The notes beneath the pieces were generated by a model. It was not told where the DNA came from and did no database searches. It saw nothing but the letters and a program-made list of their open reading frames with translations. DNA of 64,000 nt from Lampris incognitus. Taxonomy: Eukaryota; Chordata; Actinopteri; Lampriformes; Lampridae. Shown here piece after piece: positions 46,455 through 61,500 of the stretch. The stretch covers positions 50,627,682-50,691,681 of the forward strand of contig NC_079219.1 in assembly GCF_029633865.1 (NCBI RefSeq), written 5' to 3'. Made by a program: the position numbers and the translations under genes. Each line of letters starts with the position of its first letter. The stretch's first letter is position 1.

Positions 46455-46501
46455 TCTCTTCACACACCAGGAACCATCCATCATAGTCCCCAGATGTCAG
46501 G

Positions 46502-49500
46502 ATGCATTTGCAACTGTACGTGGTGGTCACGGCGGCACTCTGTGTGGCCAGCAAACCGCTGAGCAAGGCAAAGCTTCACAACAAGCTCCTGGTGATCTCC
46601 TTTGATGGTTTCCGGTGGGATTACGACCAGGACGTGGACACACCAAACTTTGACCAACTGGTTCTGGATGGAGTGAAGGCCAAATACATCACCCCACCAA
46701 CGATCACCATGACCTCCCCTTCTCATTTCACCACCATCACCGGTAGGATGGCACCCCCCCAAGTCACTAAGTCTTCTAGACCATGTCAACCAAAAACCAT
46801 ACATCTTGAAATTGTAATTGATTTATTTTGTGACTGGAACAAGAACAATAATTTTCATGTGTCCGTGGGCTGTCATTCAAAGGGACGCTTAATACAGTCA
46901 AATAAATCCATCCATTTTGTGTATACTGTACTGTACATTGTACGTATACTGGTACACTCTGTCAAGTCCATCTACTTCATGCATGTAGGAAGTAACCTGC
47001 TAACATCTATTTCAGCATCTCTGATATATTCTCTGCACCACTGCACTTTATCACCTGTTATTTCACCTGTATAAGTCAACCCTTTTGTATAGATCTGAAG
47101 ATTGTTGTATTGTAGTGTTGTTATTCTATGTTAAGTACACTGACAGAGCCACATATATCCTGAGTTAAATTCCATGTATTGGCAAACCTACATGGCCAAT
47201 AAACATGATTCTGATTCTGATATGGGAAGCACAACTATTGTGTGACCTTGTTGTGAAAAGAATATGGGGTTATTGTCTTAAATTTGCAATGGGAAGTAGG
47301 CCTGGTAATGCCCATGTACTTTCAGTGAGTAGCTAATGTTACGTATGCTGATTTGACATTGTAAAATAGATGTTTTTACACCAGTTCAACAGCGCTAAAG
47401 TTAGCTCAACTGAATCTTGTTTTCAACTGCCAATAATCCAGAAAAGCAAGATGACGTATCAGAAAATGTAAAATATTGATTTGTTTGAGCAAGTTAAAGG
47501 TGATAGAGCAGTCTTACTTACAACTCTGCCAATAGAGTTTCTGTGAAATCCTATCTCAAATGAAACCATGGACAATACCAAGTCAGTGAATGAAAGGGAG
47601 AGGCCAAGAGAGAATATTGGTGGAGATGGAGAACATTTTATATTTTGGCAATTTTCTTACCAATTAAATTCATAATGCTAATCACAAAATGCAAACTCTT
47701 GAACATCTTACAACAGTATATAGTTTAGATGCACCCACCCCATATCAATGCAGGTGGTACAGCTAAATGTTACTGAGTGCTAAGTGAATGAGTGATATAG
47801 AAGCGAGGTTCATGAGGTGCTTCACATCCAGTAAAAATTACGTGCTTATCCAAACTGAAACTCTGTATTTGTTCTTCTCTGGCAACAGGGAGATGGATTG
47901 AGGACCACGGCGTTGTCCACAACATGATGTATAATGCCACAACCAATCTCAAACTTCCACACAAAGTTACTATGACCAAGTCTGAGTGGTGGGATAACGG
48001 TGCCCTGCCATTATGGATCACAGCACAAAACCAAGTGAGTCGGTGAAAATAGGATTTAATCTGAGAGATTACGAGCGTGCACTCTAAGAACTGGATAGAT
48101 TCATATGCATTATGTGTTCATATCCTATCAATTAAAAAACAATCTTATTTGGTTTTAGCCATTTTTGCAGAGTGGTGCTTACAGTTAGGCCTACTCCAAT
48201 GAGAGAGACATGATCAGTTTTCCAGCTTTCAGTTTCAATTCAAAACAACCATCAGGAGAAAAATGAACCGCCATAAAGCTGCTTATTTACACTAAGTATG
48301 CTCACTTTATGTCACTGATTAATTCGTTAGTTCACCTGGTTAGCACACCTGGTGTATATAAGCATATATATAAGTATGTATAAATGTATATTTACTGACT
48401 GAAGCTGATCAGGTGGTGCAGTGTTTTCTAATGGTCCACAGTGGTGTGATAGGTGAGCTGCTGCCTTGACTCATTTGTTAAATCCTGAATGTAGCATGTA
48501 GAATGGCCTATGTGCGTGTAGAATCCAGTGGTTTAATTCCAGGGATAGTTTAGTCAACAAGTGGACAAGGAAGAAATGAAACCACATTAGTGTCATTACA
48601 GATGCTTCTATCCAACGTGCCTTACAACAGTCACTGCACTATAGGTATATAATAGGTAGATGACCATTAGTGTTCTGCCCTCTGTTTGAGTGCATGTGTA
48701 ATATAGCTGAGTAGATTTTTGTGTACTGCAGTGCCCCCTCCTGGTCATTCAAGAGCAGTAGTTGTAGAGCAGGGAATTTCCATCAGAGTTAACGAGGCAG
48801 GGTAGAGAGCGCATGGGGACTGTTTTTCCTGCTGCAACTTGTTTTGAACGTTGTTGCCATGGACACCATTTGTCCGTAAGTATTTTTGTTTTATCGATTT
48901 TTGGATACTACATGCATAATATATTAGCTGTATAGCTGTTTTGCCTCAAATTCGGTCTAAAAGTGACACATTCGATAGCTAGCATAGCTGTAACCTGTTA
49001 GCTAACCTGCGTTGCCCTGTGACCCAGCATTTTTTTATTTTTTTATTTCTTAGTCATGTCAGTGTAATGCGTATTGTTCAAATTCTGGTTTGTGTTTGCA
49101 TTTTTGTGCTTGTTACAGTTTTACAGTAAATTGTGGAGCTTAGTTAAATATCCAAGAAAAGTTACACCTTGTGTTTATTGGAGGACTTCACACTGTTCAC
49201 TAACTGTCTAGCTTTGAATGAGGACGACTCATCGCGAGGACAGTATAGCAAACAAGATAATACAGTATGCAGCAACAATGAGTCGACGGCCATGCAAACA
49301 GTACCTATCAGCCAGCTCCTGCGAACCAGGATGAGGGAGCGGAAAAGCAGCAGATGCCCATTCAGAGTCAGTACATCCACGGTCATCAAAGCTCGTGCCA
49401 AGGCGGAGGCTGCCCGTGCTCAGCTTGTGTATGCAGAAGAAGAGGCCAGCATCATAAAGCAGAAAGCCGACCTTGGAGCAAATCTTCATATTCTACAAAG

Positions 49501-52500
49501 CCAAAGAGCTGTTGCTGCTGCTACAGCTGAAGCTGCTGCCAATGAAGAAGCTGGTAAATCTAACAAAGAGTGACCTTAGTCAAGACTTGCTTGAGTTACC
49601 TATCAGTTCAGCCCAGCGCACCTCCTTATATGTCCTGCAGCATTCAGAGGCATACTACGGGTAAATCCCATTCAAGGTTGATCCTCTAGGCTGCCACAAG
49701 ATGACACTTGAGCAATGTAAAATGGCCATAAATGAAGCAGCTGCTCAACATGAAGAGAAACAGAGACGCCACTGTCAAACAAGAACAACAAAGTGAGGAA
49801 TTAGAAGATAAAATGTACTCCTCAGGATCAACAGGACAGTCATTTTACCCTCTAAGGGTGCCTTCATCTGAGTCTCAGGGTGTGCAAGACATAACAAGAC
49901 TGAGTATCTAATTGCAGGTCTCCTCAAATTTGACGACTGCCCTGAGAATTATTGGTCATGGAAGGCATCATTTCAAAGCGCTACCAAAGACCTCAACCTT
50001 TCAGCCAGAGAAGAATTAGATTTAATAACAAAACGGCGTGGTTTAGAGTCTTCAGAGCAGCTGAAGAGAATTCGCTCTGTGCATGTGTTCAACCCTACAA
50101 CAGCTCTCCACTTAGTCTGGCCACGACTAGACGAATGTTATGGGTCACCGGAAATAGTTGAACATGAACTGCTAAACAAAGTTGACGATTTTCCCGAACT
50201 TACCAACCAAGATAATGCCAAGATATTCCGTCATATCATGGAGGGAGCAATCAGAGCGGCAGGATTGTGGATTATCGGGAGCAAATGCTTGGTCTCATCT
50301 GTTATCTACAAATGTGTCATCTGTCGTAGGCTCAGAGGAACGGTACAGATCCAAAAGATGGCAGACTTGTCAGCTGACAGGCTCTCATCAGTGCCACCTT
50401 TCACCAACGTTGGTCTTGATGTCTTTGGTCCGTGGACGGGGATGTCATATCGCACAAGAGGTTGCAGTGCAGACAGCAAACGGTGGGGCGGTGCTTTTCA
50501 CATGCATGTCAGCAAGAGCTGTGCTGCACATGGAGCTAGTTGAATTAATGTCCACATCTAGCTTCATTAATGCGTTGAGAAGATTTTTCTCTACTCGTGG
50601 ACCGGCAAAACTTCTCCGCTCAGACAAGGGCACTAATTTTATTGGTGCCTGTAAAGAGTTGAGTATTGATCACAATGATGCTACACTGAAAAGCTACCTT
50701 CTGGAAAAAGGCCTGCACATGGCAATTTAATCCCCCACATTCTTCACATATGGGTGGTTCATGGAAAAGATTCATCGGTGTTATAAGGCGGATTCTGGAT
50801 GTAATGCTTCTTCAGTCTGCACATACTCGACTCACACATGAAGTACTGAGTACCTTGATGGCTGAGGTGATGGCAATAATGAACGTGAGACCACTAGTGC
50901 CATTGTCTACAGACCCGGACATGCCAGCTGTTCTCACACCAGCAATGATTTTGACACAGAAGACAAGAGTTCTGTCAGCACCTTCTGACACCTTCGACTC
51001 AGCAGAGCTCCGCATAAAACAATGGAAACAGGTTCAGTGCCTGGCAGACACTTTTTGGAAGAGAGGGAGGGGGGAATACCTTGCCACTCTTCAGAGTCGA
51101 AGAAAATGGACAGCGGACAAGCCCAAAGTCAAAGTTAGTTATGTCTTTTTGCTTAAGGATAACCAAGCTCACGGGAATAACTGGCCTGGGGGACTTGTTA
51201 TTAACACATTCCTCAGCAATGACAACAAGGTTCGCAAGGCGGGAGCAAGGACAGCAAAAGAAGAGGCTGTGGAAATGTTTCTGAGATCAATCTCAGAAAC
51301 GGTTGTCCTTTTGTCTGAGGGACAGTAGAAAATGGACTGTCTTACATGTTTATCGCATTTGTAGTGGTACAATCATATTGTACCAGGCGGGGAGTGTTCT
51401 GCCCTCTGTTTGAGGGCATGTATGCTACAGCTAAGTAGATTTTTGCGTACTGCAGGGCCCCCCCCCCCGGTCATTCAACAGCAGTAGTTGTAGAGCAAGG
51501 AATTTCCATCAGAGTTAACGAGGCAGGGTAGAGAGCGCTTGGTGACTCTTTTTTTCCTGCTGCAATTTGTTTTCAACGTTGTTGCCATGGACACTATTTG
51601 TCCGTGAGTATTTTTGTTTTATCGATTTTTGGATACTGCATGCATGATATATTTGCTGTATAGTTGTTTTGCTGAAAATTCGGTCTAAAAGTGACACAGT
51701 TGAGAGTTGCCATAGCTGTGTAACCTGTCAGCTAACCTGCGTTGCCCTGTAACTCAGCATTTTTTAAATTATTATTTCTTAGTCATGTCAGTGTAATGAG
51801 TATTGTTCAAATTCTGATTTGTGTTTGCATTTTGTGCTTGTTACAGTTTTACAGTAAATTGCAGCGCTTCATTAAATATCCAAGAAAAGTTATGCCTTGT
51901 GTTTACTGGAGGACTTCACACTGTTCGCTGTCTAGCTTTGAATAAGGACTACTCATTGTGAGGACAGTGTAATTAGTGACATGAGTAAAATGAGATTCAA
52001 ATGACAAAATAGTTGGAAACTAATTAGTGCCAATTACTACTACAGACATAACACAGCCAAGAGTGCATGTCTTCTCAAGTTCAAATAGACATAGTGCGCA
52101 ATAGATAGCTCATCAACAGGAATGTGAATAATAGTACTGGAGAATTCAAATTAGAAGTTAACTGCACAATGCCACAGCTCAGAAGTTGTGTTTAGATGTC
52201 ATCTATGGATTAAAACAGGCCTGGAAAAGGAACGTTTTTAGGCATGTCTAGAATGAAGTGAGTCTGTAGCTCTGACGGAAGCTGTTCATTCCACCCCTTT
52301 GGAGACAGGGGAGAAAAGTCTGGACCCAGAGCCCAGTCTTATGAACTGGTCATAAACAGAAACCTTTCAGTGGTACAATGTGTTCACAGTTCAGTTGTTT
52401 TAGTTCGTTTAACTGCCCGAAAAAGCAAAGAGCAAGATTTTGAGCTTAATACAGGCAGTGACTAGAACCCAACCACTGAGGTTGCACAAGCCAGTGCATT

Positions 52501-55500
52501 CTTAGTGTCAGTCCCAAGCCCGGATAAATGGGGAGGGTTGCATAAGGAAGGGCATCCGGTGTAAAACCTTTGCCAAATCAAATATGTGGATCATCAATCA
52601 GATATCCTTACCGGGTTAGTCAAGGCCCAGGTTACCAATAACTGCCACTGGTCCTGTTGGTCAGCAGGGTGCCAGTGGAAACTATGCTACTATTGGGAGA
52701 AGGAGAGAGGGAAGGCATGTCCAGAGGCAGCAGGAGAGGAGGAACGATAGGAGTGTAGAGGTGAGAATCAGAACTTTGAATGTTGGTGCTATTACTGCTA
52801 AAGGGAGAGAGCTGGCTGATATGATGGAAAGAAGAAGGTAGGTATCCTGTGTGTGTAAGGAATCAGGCGGAATGGCAGTAAGGACAGGAGCATCAGATGT
52901 GGGTTCAAACTTTTCTACCATAGTGCGAATAGGAGGAGAAATGAGGTAGGGGTAATTCTGAAGGAAGAGTATGTCATGAGTGTACTGGAGGTGAAGAGAG
53001 TGTCAGACAGAGTGATGAGTATGAAGTGGAAATCGAAGGCGTATTGATGAATGTTATCAGCACATATGCCCTGCAAGTTTTGTGTGAGATGGAAGAGAAA
53101 GAAGAATTCTGGAGTGAGTTGGATGAAGTGGTGGAGAGGGTACCCACAAGGGAGAGAGTGGTGATGGGAGCGGACTTCAATTGGCATGTTGCTGAAGGGA
53201 ACAGAGGTGACGAGGAGGTGATGGGCAAGTATGGTGTCAAGGAGAGAAATGGGGAAGGACAGATGGTGGTTGATTTTGTGAAAAGGATGGAAATGGTTGA
53301 GGGAAATACATATTTCAAGAAGAGGGAGGAACACAGGGTGACATACAAGTATGAGTGGAGGAGAGTGTACACAGGCGGACTACATCTTATGTAGGAGGCG
53401 CAATCTCAAAGGGATTGGAGACTGCAAGGTGGTGACAGGGGAGAATGTAGCTAGGCAGCATCGGACGGTGGTCTGTAGGATGACTTTGGAGACCAAGAGA
53501 GAGTGAGTAAAGGCAGAGCCAAGGCTCAAATGGTGGAAGTTGAAGAAGGAAGACTTGTGTGGAGTTCAGGGAGGAGTTAAGACAGGCGCTGGGTGGTAGT
53601 GAAGAGTTGCCGGATGGCTGGGCAACCACTGCAGAAATAGTGAGGGCGACAGCTAGGACGTTACTTGGTGTGTCATCAGGACAGAGAAAAGAAGACAAGG
53701 AGACTTGATGGTGGAATGAGGAAGTACAGCAAAGTATACAGGGAAGAGGTTGGAAAAGAAGAAGTGGGATAATCAGAGAGATGAAGAAAGTAGACAAGAG
53801 TACAAGGAGATGCAGCGTAAAGCAAATAGAGTGGTGGCAAAGGCAAAGGAAAAGGCATATGATGAGTTGTATGACAAGTTAGACACTAAGGAAGGAGAAA
53901 AGGACTTTTACCGATTGGCTAGACAGAGGGACCGAGCTGGGGAGGATGTGTAGCAGGGTGATCAAGAATAGAGATGGAAATGTGTCAACAAGTGAGGAGA
54001 GTGTGTTGAGAAGGTGGAATGAATACTTTGAGAGGCTGGTGAATGAAGAAAATGAGAGCGAGAGAAGATTGGATGATGTGGGGATAGTGAATGAGGAAGT
54101 GCGGTGGATTAGCAAGGAGGAAGTGAGGGCAGCTATGAAGAGGATGAAGAGTGGAAAGGCAGTTGGTCCAGATGACATACCTGTGGAGGCATGGAGATAT
54201 TTAGGAGAGATGGCAGTAGAGTTTTTAACACAATCTTGGAAAGTGAGAGGATGCCTGAGGATTGGAGAATAAGTATACTGGTAACGATTTTCATGAATAA
54301 GGGTGATTTGCAGAACTTTATTAACTACAGATGTATAAAGTTGACCAGCCACAGCATGAAGATGTGGGATAGAGTAAAAGAAGATAGGTTAAGAGGAGAG
54401 GGGACGATTTCATGCCACGAAAGAGCACCACAGATGCAATGTTTGCTTTGAGAATGTTGATTGAGAAGCACAGAGAAGGCAAGAAGGAGTTACATTGGGT
54501 CTTTGTCGCTTTAGAGAAAGCATATGACAGGGTATCGAGAGAGGAGGTGTGGTATTGTATGAGGGAGCCAGGAGTTGCAGAGAAATATGTAGGAGTGGTG
54601 CAGGATATGTATGAGGGAAGTGTGACAGCGGTGAGGTGTGCGGTTGGGATAACAGATTGGTTGAAGGTGGAAGTGGGATTACATCAAGGATTGGCTCTGA
54701 GCCCTATTTGTAGTGAGAGTAAGGTGCAGATTGAGGAGAGTTTGGAGAAGTGGAGGTATGCACTGGAGAAAAGAGGAATGAAAGTCAGTATGAGCAAGAC
54801 GAAATACATATGTGTGAATGAGAGGTAGGACAGTGGAATGGTGAGGATGCAAGGAATAGAAGTGATGAAGGCGTATGAGTTTAAATACTTGGGGTCAACT
54901 GTGCAACGTAACGGAGAGTGCAGAAGAGAGCTGAAGAAGCGAGTGCAGGGAGGGTGGAGTGGGTGGAGGAGAGTGTAAGGAGTGATTTGCGACAGAATGG
55001 TACCAGCAAGAGTTAAAAGGAAAGTTTACAAGATGGTTGTGAGACCAGCTATGTTATATGGTTTAGAGACAGTGGCACTGATGAAAAGACAGGAGGGAGA
55101 GCCGGAGGTGGCAGAGTTGAAGATGGTAAGATTTTCATTGGGAGTGACGAAGAAGAACAGGATTAGGAACGATTATATTTGAAGGACAGCTCAGGTTGGA
55201 TGGTTTGGAGACAAAGGAAGAGAGGCAAGATTGAGATGGCTTGGACATGTGTGGAGGAGAGATGCTGGATATTATTGGGAGAAGGATGCTGAATATGGAG
55301 CTGCCAGGGAAGAGGAAAAGAGGAAGGCCAAAGAGGAGGTTTATGTATGTGGTGAGGGAGGACATGCAGGTGGCTGGTGTGACAGAGGAGGATGCAGAGG
55401 ACAGGGAGAGATGGAAACGGATGATCCGCTGTGGCGACCCGTAACGGGGAGCAGCTGAAAGTAGTAGTATATACAGGCAGTGACTAGAGCCAGTGTGAAT

Positions 55501-58500
55501 ACAAAGAGTTGTCTGGATACGTTTGCACATTTTTGCAGTTTAAAACCAAGTGTAAGACTTGGTGCCTAGTTGAGTTACCTTACACTAACCTTAGATAGCA
55601 GAGGCTGGGAAACCAGCAAGAAGTGATGCATTGAGTAATAATAAACTTTATTAGCACTTTAAAAAAAAAAAAGAACAGGATACAATTTTTAAAAATGACC
55701 CACATACAAAAAAAACACATTTTAAGAGAATAACATAAAAAGCACTAACAAATAAAACAATAAAATAAGAGCAAAGGGGAAGAAAGCAGTTTGTTAATCA
55801 AAACAGTTACAAAAACAAGAGTAGAAATAGAAACAGTATAAATAATTAAAAACAAATATTTGTAAAAGCTTTCATAAAAATAAGTTTTAAGACGAGCATT
55901 AAAAGAAACTAGACACTTGGTTTGACTTAGCTGAATAGGAAGAGAGTTCCATAGTGTGGGGGCTCTAACAGCAAAAGCCCGATCACCCTTTGTGACAAAC
56001 TGAGATCTGGGAATAACCAGCAGAGCTCTATCTGCAGATTGTAATGGTCAAGAGAGCATATACCAGGTCAGTAAATTAGAAATGTAAGTAGGAGCAAGAC
56101 AGTTTAAGGCCTTAAAAGTGAGCAATAACATTTTAAAATCAGTCCGAAATATAACAGGGAGCCAGTGTAGGGAGACAAGCACAGGAGTGATACAGTCATG
56201 CCTTTTTGTCCTGATAATGAACTGAGCAGCAGCATTTTGTACCAGCTGCAGGTGGTGGAGGGAGCTCTAGCTGATACCCAACCAAGTAAAGTGCGTTGCA
56301 ATAGTCAAGCCGAGAATAGATAAAAGCATGTACATCTTTTTTGCAGATTGGCAATTGATAAAAATGACCTAATTTTAGAGATTACCTTGATCTAGAGAAA
56401 GCATGACTGAAAAACATGTTTGATTTGATTATCAAAACCGAGGTTAGCATCGAATATTACCCCAAGATTCCTAGCAACCTGCTTAAGATTATTTGACAAA
56501 CCACCAAGTTTAGTACTAGAAGAGGTGATGGAATTTGGGGACCGAACAGAATGACCTCAGACCTATTATCATTAAATTTAAGAAATTTTTTTGGATATCC
56601 AGGATTTAATGTCAGAGAGGCAAGTTGTGAGATTTTATAGGCCGCTAGAATCTGTGAGTTTTAGTGACATGTATAACTGAGTGTCGTCATCATAAAATGG
56701 GAAAACACATCATTTTGAATGGCCAAGAGGCAACATGTATATAAATAACAAGGAGGCCAAGAACTGAGCCTTGAGGGACACCACAACTCGGCTGAGCCAT
56801 CGAGGAAGTAGAGTTACCCAGAAACCAAGCCCGGCGGAATTTGTTTTCGGTATAGAGTAAACTCTGCAGCACAATACATACATGGACAACAACAGACACT
56901 CCACATATTATCATGAACAATACAGTTACACAATAACAGAACTAAATAAAAGAGCTAAAATCGAGCAGTCACCTCTGTCTGCAGTCAGCAGTTGGTCATT
57001 AGTGGCCTTAACTAGAGCTTTCTCGGTACTATGAAGTTTTCTAAAACCAGACTGGAAACTGCTAAAAACACTATTAGTGTTCATAAAAGAAATCAATTGA
57101 GATTAAATTATTCACTTAAGCACCTTATATAAAAAGGACAATTTGGGGATTGGTCTGTGGTTACTTAAGGACAGGGGATCTAAATTAGGTTTCTTCAACA
57201 ATGGGTGAACAATGGCATTCTTAAAACCTCCTGGGAAAGAACCAGAGAACAGAGTTATTAAGAATTGGCAGAATAACAGGGCTAACAGTTGAAAATACCT
57301 CCTTGAGCAGCTTAATGGGAATAACGTCTAAGATGTGAGAGTAGGAGCTGATACTGGAGACTGTACTCTCTAACACTGAAATTGTAATTGGTTGAAACGG
57401 AGTGTAAGAGACAGAATTAACATGGGGAATGAAAAGAATGCAAGGGCCAGGCTGGATTTGGGACCTGATATTCTCCACCTTATTTACAAAATGAGTGTGA
57501 CATTTTTTTTTTTTTGGACAGCTCAGCATCAGGTTCAAAAAAAGAAGTGGAAGGGCCATTAATGACAATCAATTACACTAAAAGAACTTTTAGATTGTGG
57601 TTATTTTGAGATTTCAGTTCAGAGAAGTACTCTGATCTCACATCTTTAACTGCCTTCTGGTAAATTAACATCTGGTTTTTAAGGATGTTATGTGCTAATT
57701 TGAATTTGTTTACCTTTTATTGTTTTTCAAATTTTCTAGAGTCTTCTAAGGGCACGAGTGTAATCATTCAGTCAGGGGAGGTTATTTGATTTTTTTTCCC
57801 TAGTTTTAAATGGTGCAATCTGGTCGAGGATGGATAGGCATTGATCACTGAATTAATTTAACAGTGCATCTCGATTGAGGGGGGATAAAGAGGGATTAAA
57901 GGATGATGAATTTAAAGCATCACAGAATTTAACTGCAGAAACAGCGTTGAGAATGCGAGAGCGTGTTTTAGGAGACTATGTATAGAGAGCTGTATTGGAA
58001 CTTCAAAGAACAGCTTTATGGTCAGCTACAAGCCTATCCACCAGATTAAGACACTCGGGAGAGAAACCAGATGAGAGTACAAAGTCTAAAATGTGACCTT
58101 TGGAATGTGTAGCCCTTCTAACAGATTGAATGATGTTAAAAGATTCTATAAGATCTAAAAAATGTGATATCAGGGAATGGGAAGGACAACACACATGAAT
58201 ATTAAAATCACCAAGAATAACCACCCTGTCATATTTAGGCATGACAATAGATAGAAGGTCAGAAAACTCAGAAATAAAACTAACTGAATTAGGGGGCCTA
58301 TAAATTAAGACGTAGAGTAAAGGGGAAGGGCCAGTGATTAAGAAACTTAAAACCTCAAAGGAGATAAAATTACCAAAAGTAACAGGATGGCACTTAAGAT
58401 CTAATGTATATATATATAAAAAAAACAGCTAGGCCACCTCCTCTTTCAGAGTGCTTGGGAATATTAAAATATGCAAAATGAGGGGGCCTAGCCTCAACCC

Positions 58501-61500
58501 CCTGGGGACAGCCATGTCTCAGTAATCATATAAAATCCGGATTATTAGGAACATTAAAATCATTAATGATAAAATACATATTACCAAGAGATCTCACATT
58601 CAAGAGGCCAAAAATTGTTTGGTGTCAAAACAGAGTTAAAACCAACGGGGGTACGACAAATTGGACATAGATTGTCGATATTTGCTCCAGATATTCAGTT
58701 GCTGTTGTTTCTACTATTAGATATGTCGTATGGGTGAGCGATCTGGTGCCTAATAATAGTCCGTATTGGGAAAATTTCCGGTGAGAGAGTTAATGGCAGA
58801 TGAGGCCAGTGGAGGGAGCTGGCGGGGGAAACGGTACTGGGGGGTGCCACCATAGGCAGAAGTGGAGAATGTGGGAGGGAAGTGTGGGATGTTAACAGTC
58901 AATCACGTGGAGCACACCATACAGTGTATGGTGTGCTGCAGGTTGGCCACTAATGTTAGCAAGCTATTGATTCCAAAGGGGGGAAAAACACAATCCTCAT
59001 AATCTAAAATTAATTCAGGTGACATTTGAATCATATTATTCATTAAAATATTTCAGAATATTTTACTGCAGCAATTAAATCAATAACAGAGTCAATCTTA
59101 TCAGCCAGGTATATTGTGCACACAGTTGGGAAGTTGTGGTCCAGAATTACATTGATGTCAGTGTCAGGATGGCAATTGTGTGTCATGTCTGATTCTTGGG
59201 TAGACCCGTATAACCATCTTTGGGCCAAAATTTGAATTCTGCTTGTTGCTGGCCATATTCTGAGCCAACATAGGCCCAGCAGTCATCTATATCACAGTAA
59301 TTCATTCATGTTTTTAACCATAGGCCTAATTTAATGAATTAATTGAGCGAAGCCCATCTCAAAATAGTTTGAGCATTTCCCATTTCTATATGACATTATC
59401 ACTGCACTGTCACCATTTAGAACTCATGTAGGCTACATTAAGAGATTTCATGAAGAAAGTTGACCTGATTCTGATGTTTCACGTTTTTTGTTTTGTTTTT
59501 TTAGGGTCTGAAAACCGCTTCCTTCTTCTACCCAGGAGGGGGCGTCAGCTATGGCGGCCAGTTCGTCAATAGGGCCCTGGTGCAGACAGCGGGCCAGAAG
59601 GACGATAATGAGACTGAGTGGAGGGAGAACATTGATACGGTGATGAACTGGTTCTCACAGGAGGATTTTGACTTTGTGACCCTGTATTATGGAGAACCTG
59701 ACAATGTGGGTCACGCCAAGGGACCTGACCACCCAAAGAGGAAAGAAATCATCAAGCAGATTGACCGCACCATTGGATATCTGCGGGAGGCGATCAGTCA
59801 CCACAATTTGACTGATCGTCTGAACATAATCATCACCTCCGACCACGGTATGACCACCGTGAAAAAGCGACCACAGGTGGACGAGGTGGTGCTGAATAAA
59901 TACCTGAATTTATTGAAGCACATCAGTTTTGAGATCCTGGACTACGGCGGCTATGGTGTAGTGACACCGAAGCCCGGCATGGAGCAGCTGGTATTTGATG
60001 CGCTCTCCAAAGCCCCGAATGTGACGGTCTACAGAAAAGACAAACTTCCCGAGAGTTTTCACCTCGCCAAAAACGAACGCATTCAGCCCATCATCATCAT
60101 TGCAGATCTGGGCTTCAACCTAAACTCTGTGGGTACCTTTTGACTTTTAACATAAAATGACACTAAACTACAACCAGGGCTGGCCCAAGACATAAATGAA
60201 ACAGGGGACGGGGGGGGGGGGATAGTGAGGACAAATCAAATTCTGCTTTGGGCCCCAGAAAATCTTGGGCCGGCCCTGACTACATCACAACATCTCCAGA
60301 ACACTACTAAACATTTACATTATGTCCCCACTTTATGGGGTTGCATTATGCTCTTTGCATTGCATTTCACATTGGGGACAACAGTAACTTTCAGTTCTAA
60401 CTCCAGATCACCAAGATTACTAGCAGACAACAGCAAAACAAGCCAAGTTCAAAAGTCACAAATATTCCTGTGAACCTGTGAACAAGGACGGGAGGATTAG
60501 GGGTGACTATATTTGACATATTATTCATTCGTTCATTCATTATCCTTACTCAGGGAGCCTATCCCAGCAGTCATTAGGCGGCAGATGGGGAGACACCCTG
60601 GACGGGCCACCGAACCATCACAGGGCCCACATATTCACACCTAGGGACAATTCAGTATGGCTGATTCACCTGACCTACATGTGTTTGGACTGTGGGAGGA
60701 AACCGGGGCACCCGGAGGAAACACATTTTTAACAGATTAGATTTTAACTAATAGACTTTAAGAGTTTAGTTAAAACGCTATGGTTTAAAAAGTACCTACT
60801 CCACAAGTCTGCAAACACAGAGGAGCTTAAAACTAAAGGTTTCCTACCTTTTCAATGTGTTATTTCACCATTTCTAATTATGGTTTACAACTGGTAGCTT
60901 GGTCAAAATTCCTGAAGCAGTGAAGCATTTTTATTGCTTTAAACGCATTTTCTCACCAAAAGAAGCACGATTTCATCAAAAATGCTACAATTTAAAAATG
61001 ACCTATTCCACAAGTCTGTCCTCTGTGTGGACTTTGCATGTTCTCCCCGTGTCTGTGTGGGTTTCCTCCGGGGGCTCCAGTTTCCTCCCACAGCCTAAAG
61101 ACATGTAGGTCAGGTGAATCAGCTGTACTAAATTGTCCCTAGGTGTGAATGTGTGTGTGTGTGTGTGTGGGGGGGGGCTGTGATGGTCTGGCAGCCTGTC
61201 CAGGGTGTCTCTCCGGCTGCCGCCCAATGACTGCTGGGATAGGCTCCAGCATCTCCGCATCCCTGAGAGCAGGATAAGCAGTTTGGATAATGGATGGATA
61301 GATGGAGTTTAAGTGGTAGTGTGAAATAGCCGCAGGAAGTAAAGCTAAGGTTTTGGTGAACCACCCTGACCAGCATGAGTCTAAACTTCTCCCTTCTGCT
61401 CAATGCTTTAGAATGCCATTAAAAATCTGTACAAAGGGTCTTTTAGTAGCAGTAAAATCGAACTGCTCATCAAAACAAAGAGATTATTTTCAGGGGTGCT

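Noticed and set aside
49162-49489. Minus-strand ORFs across the BEL fossil
   Set aside because: Shadows of the plus-strand element.
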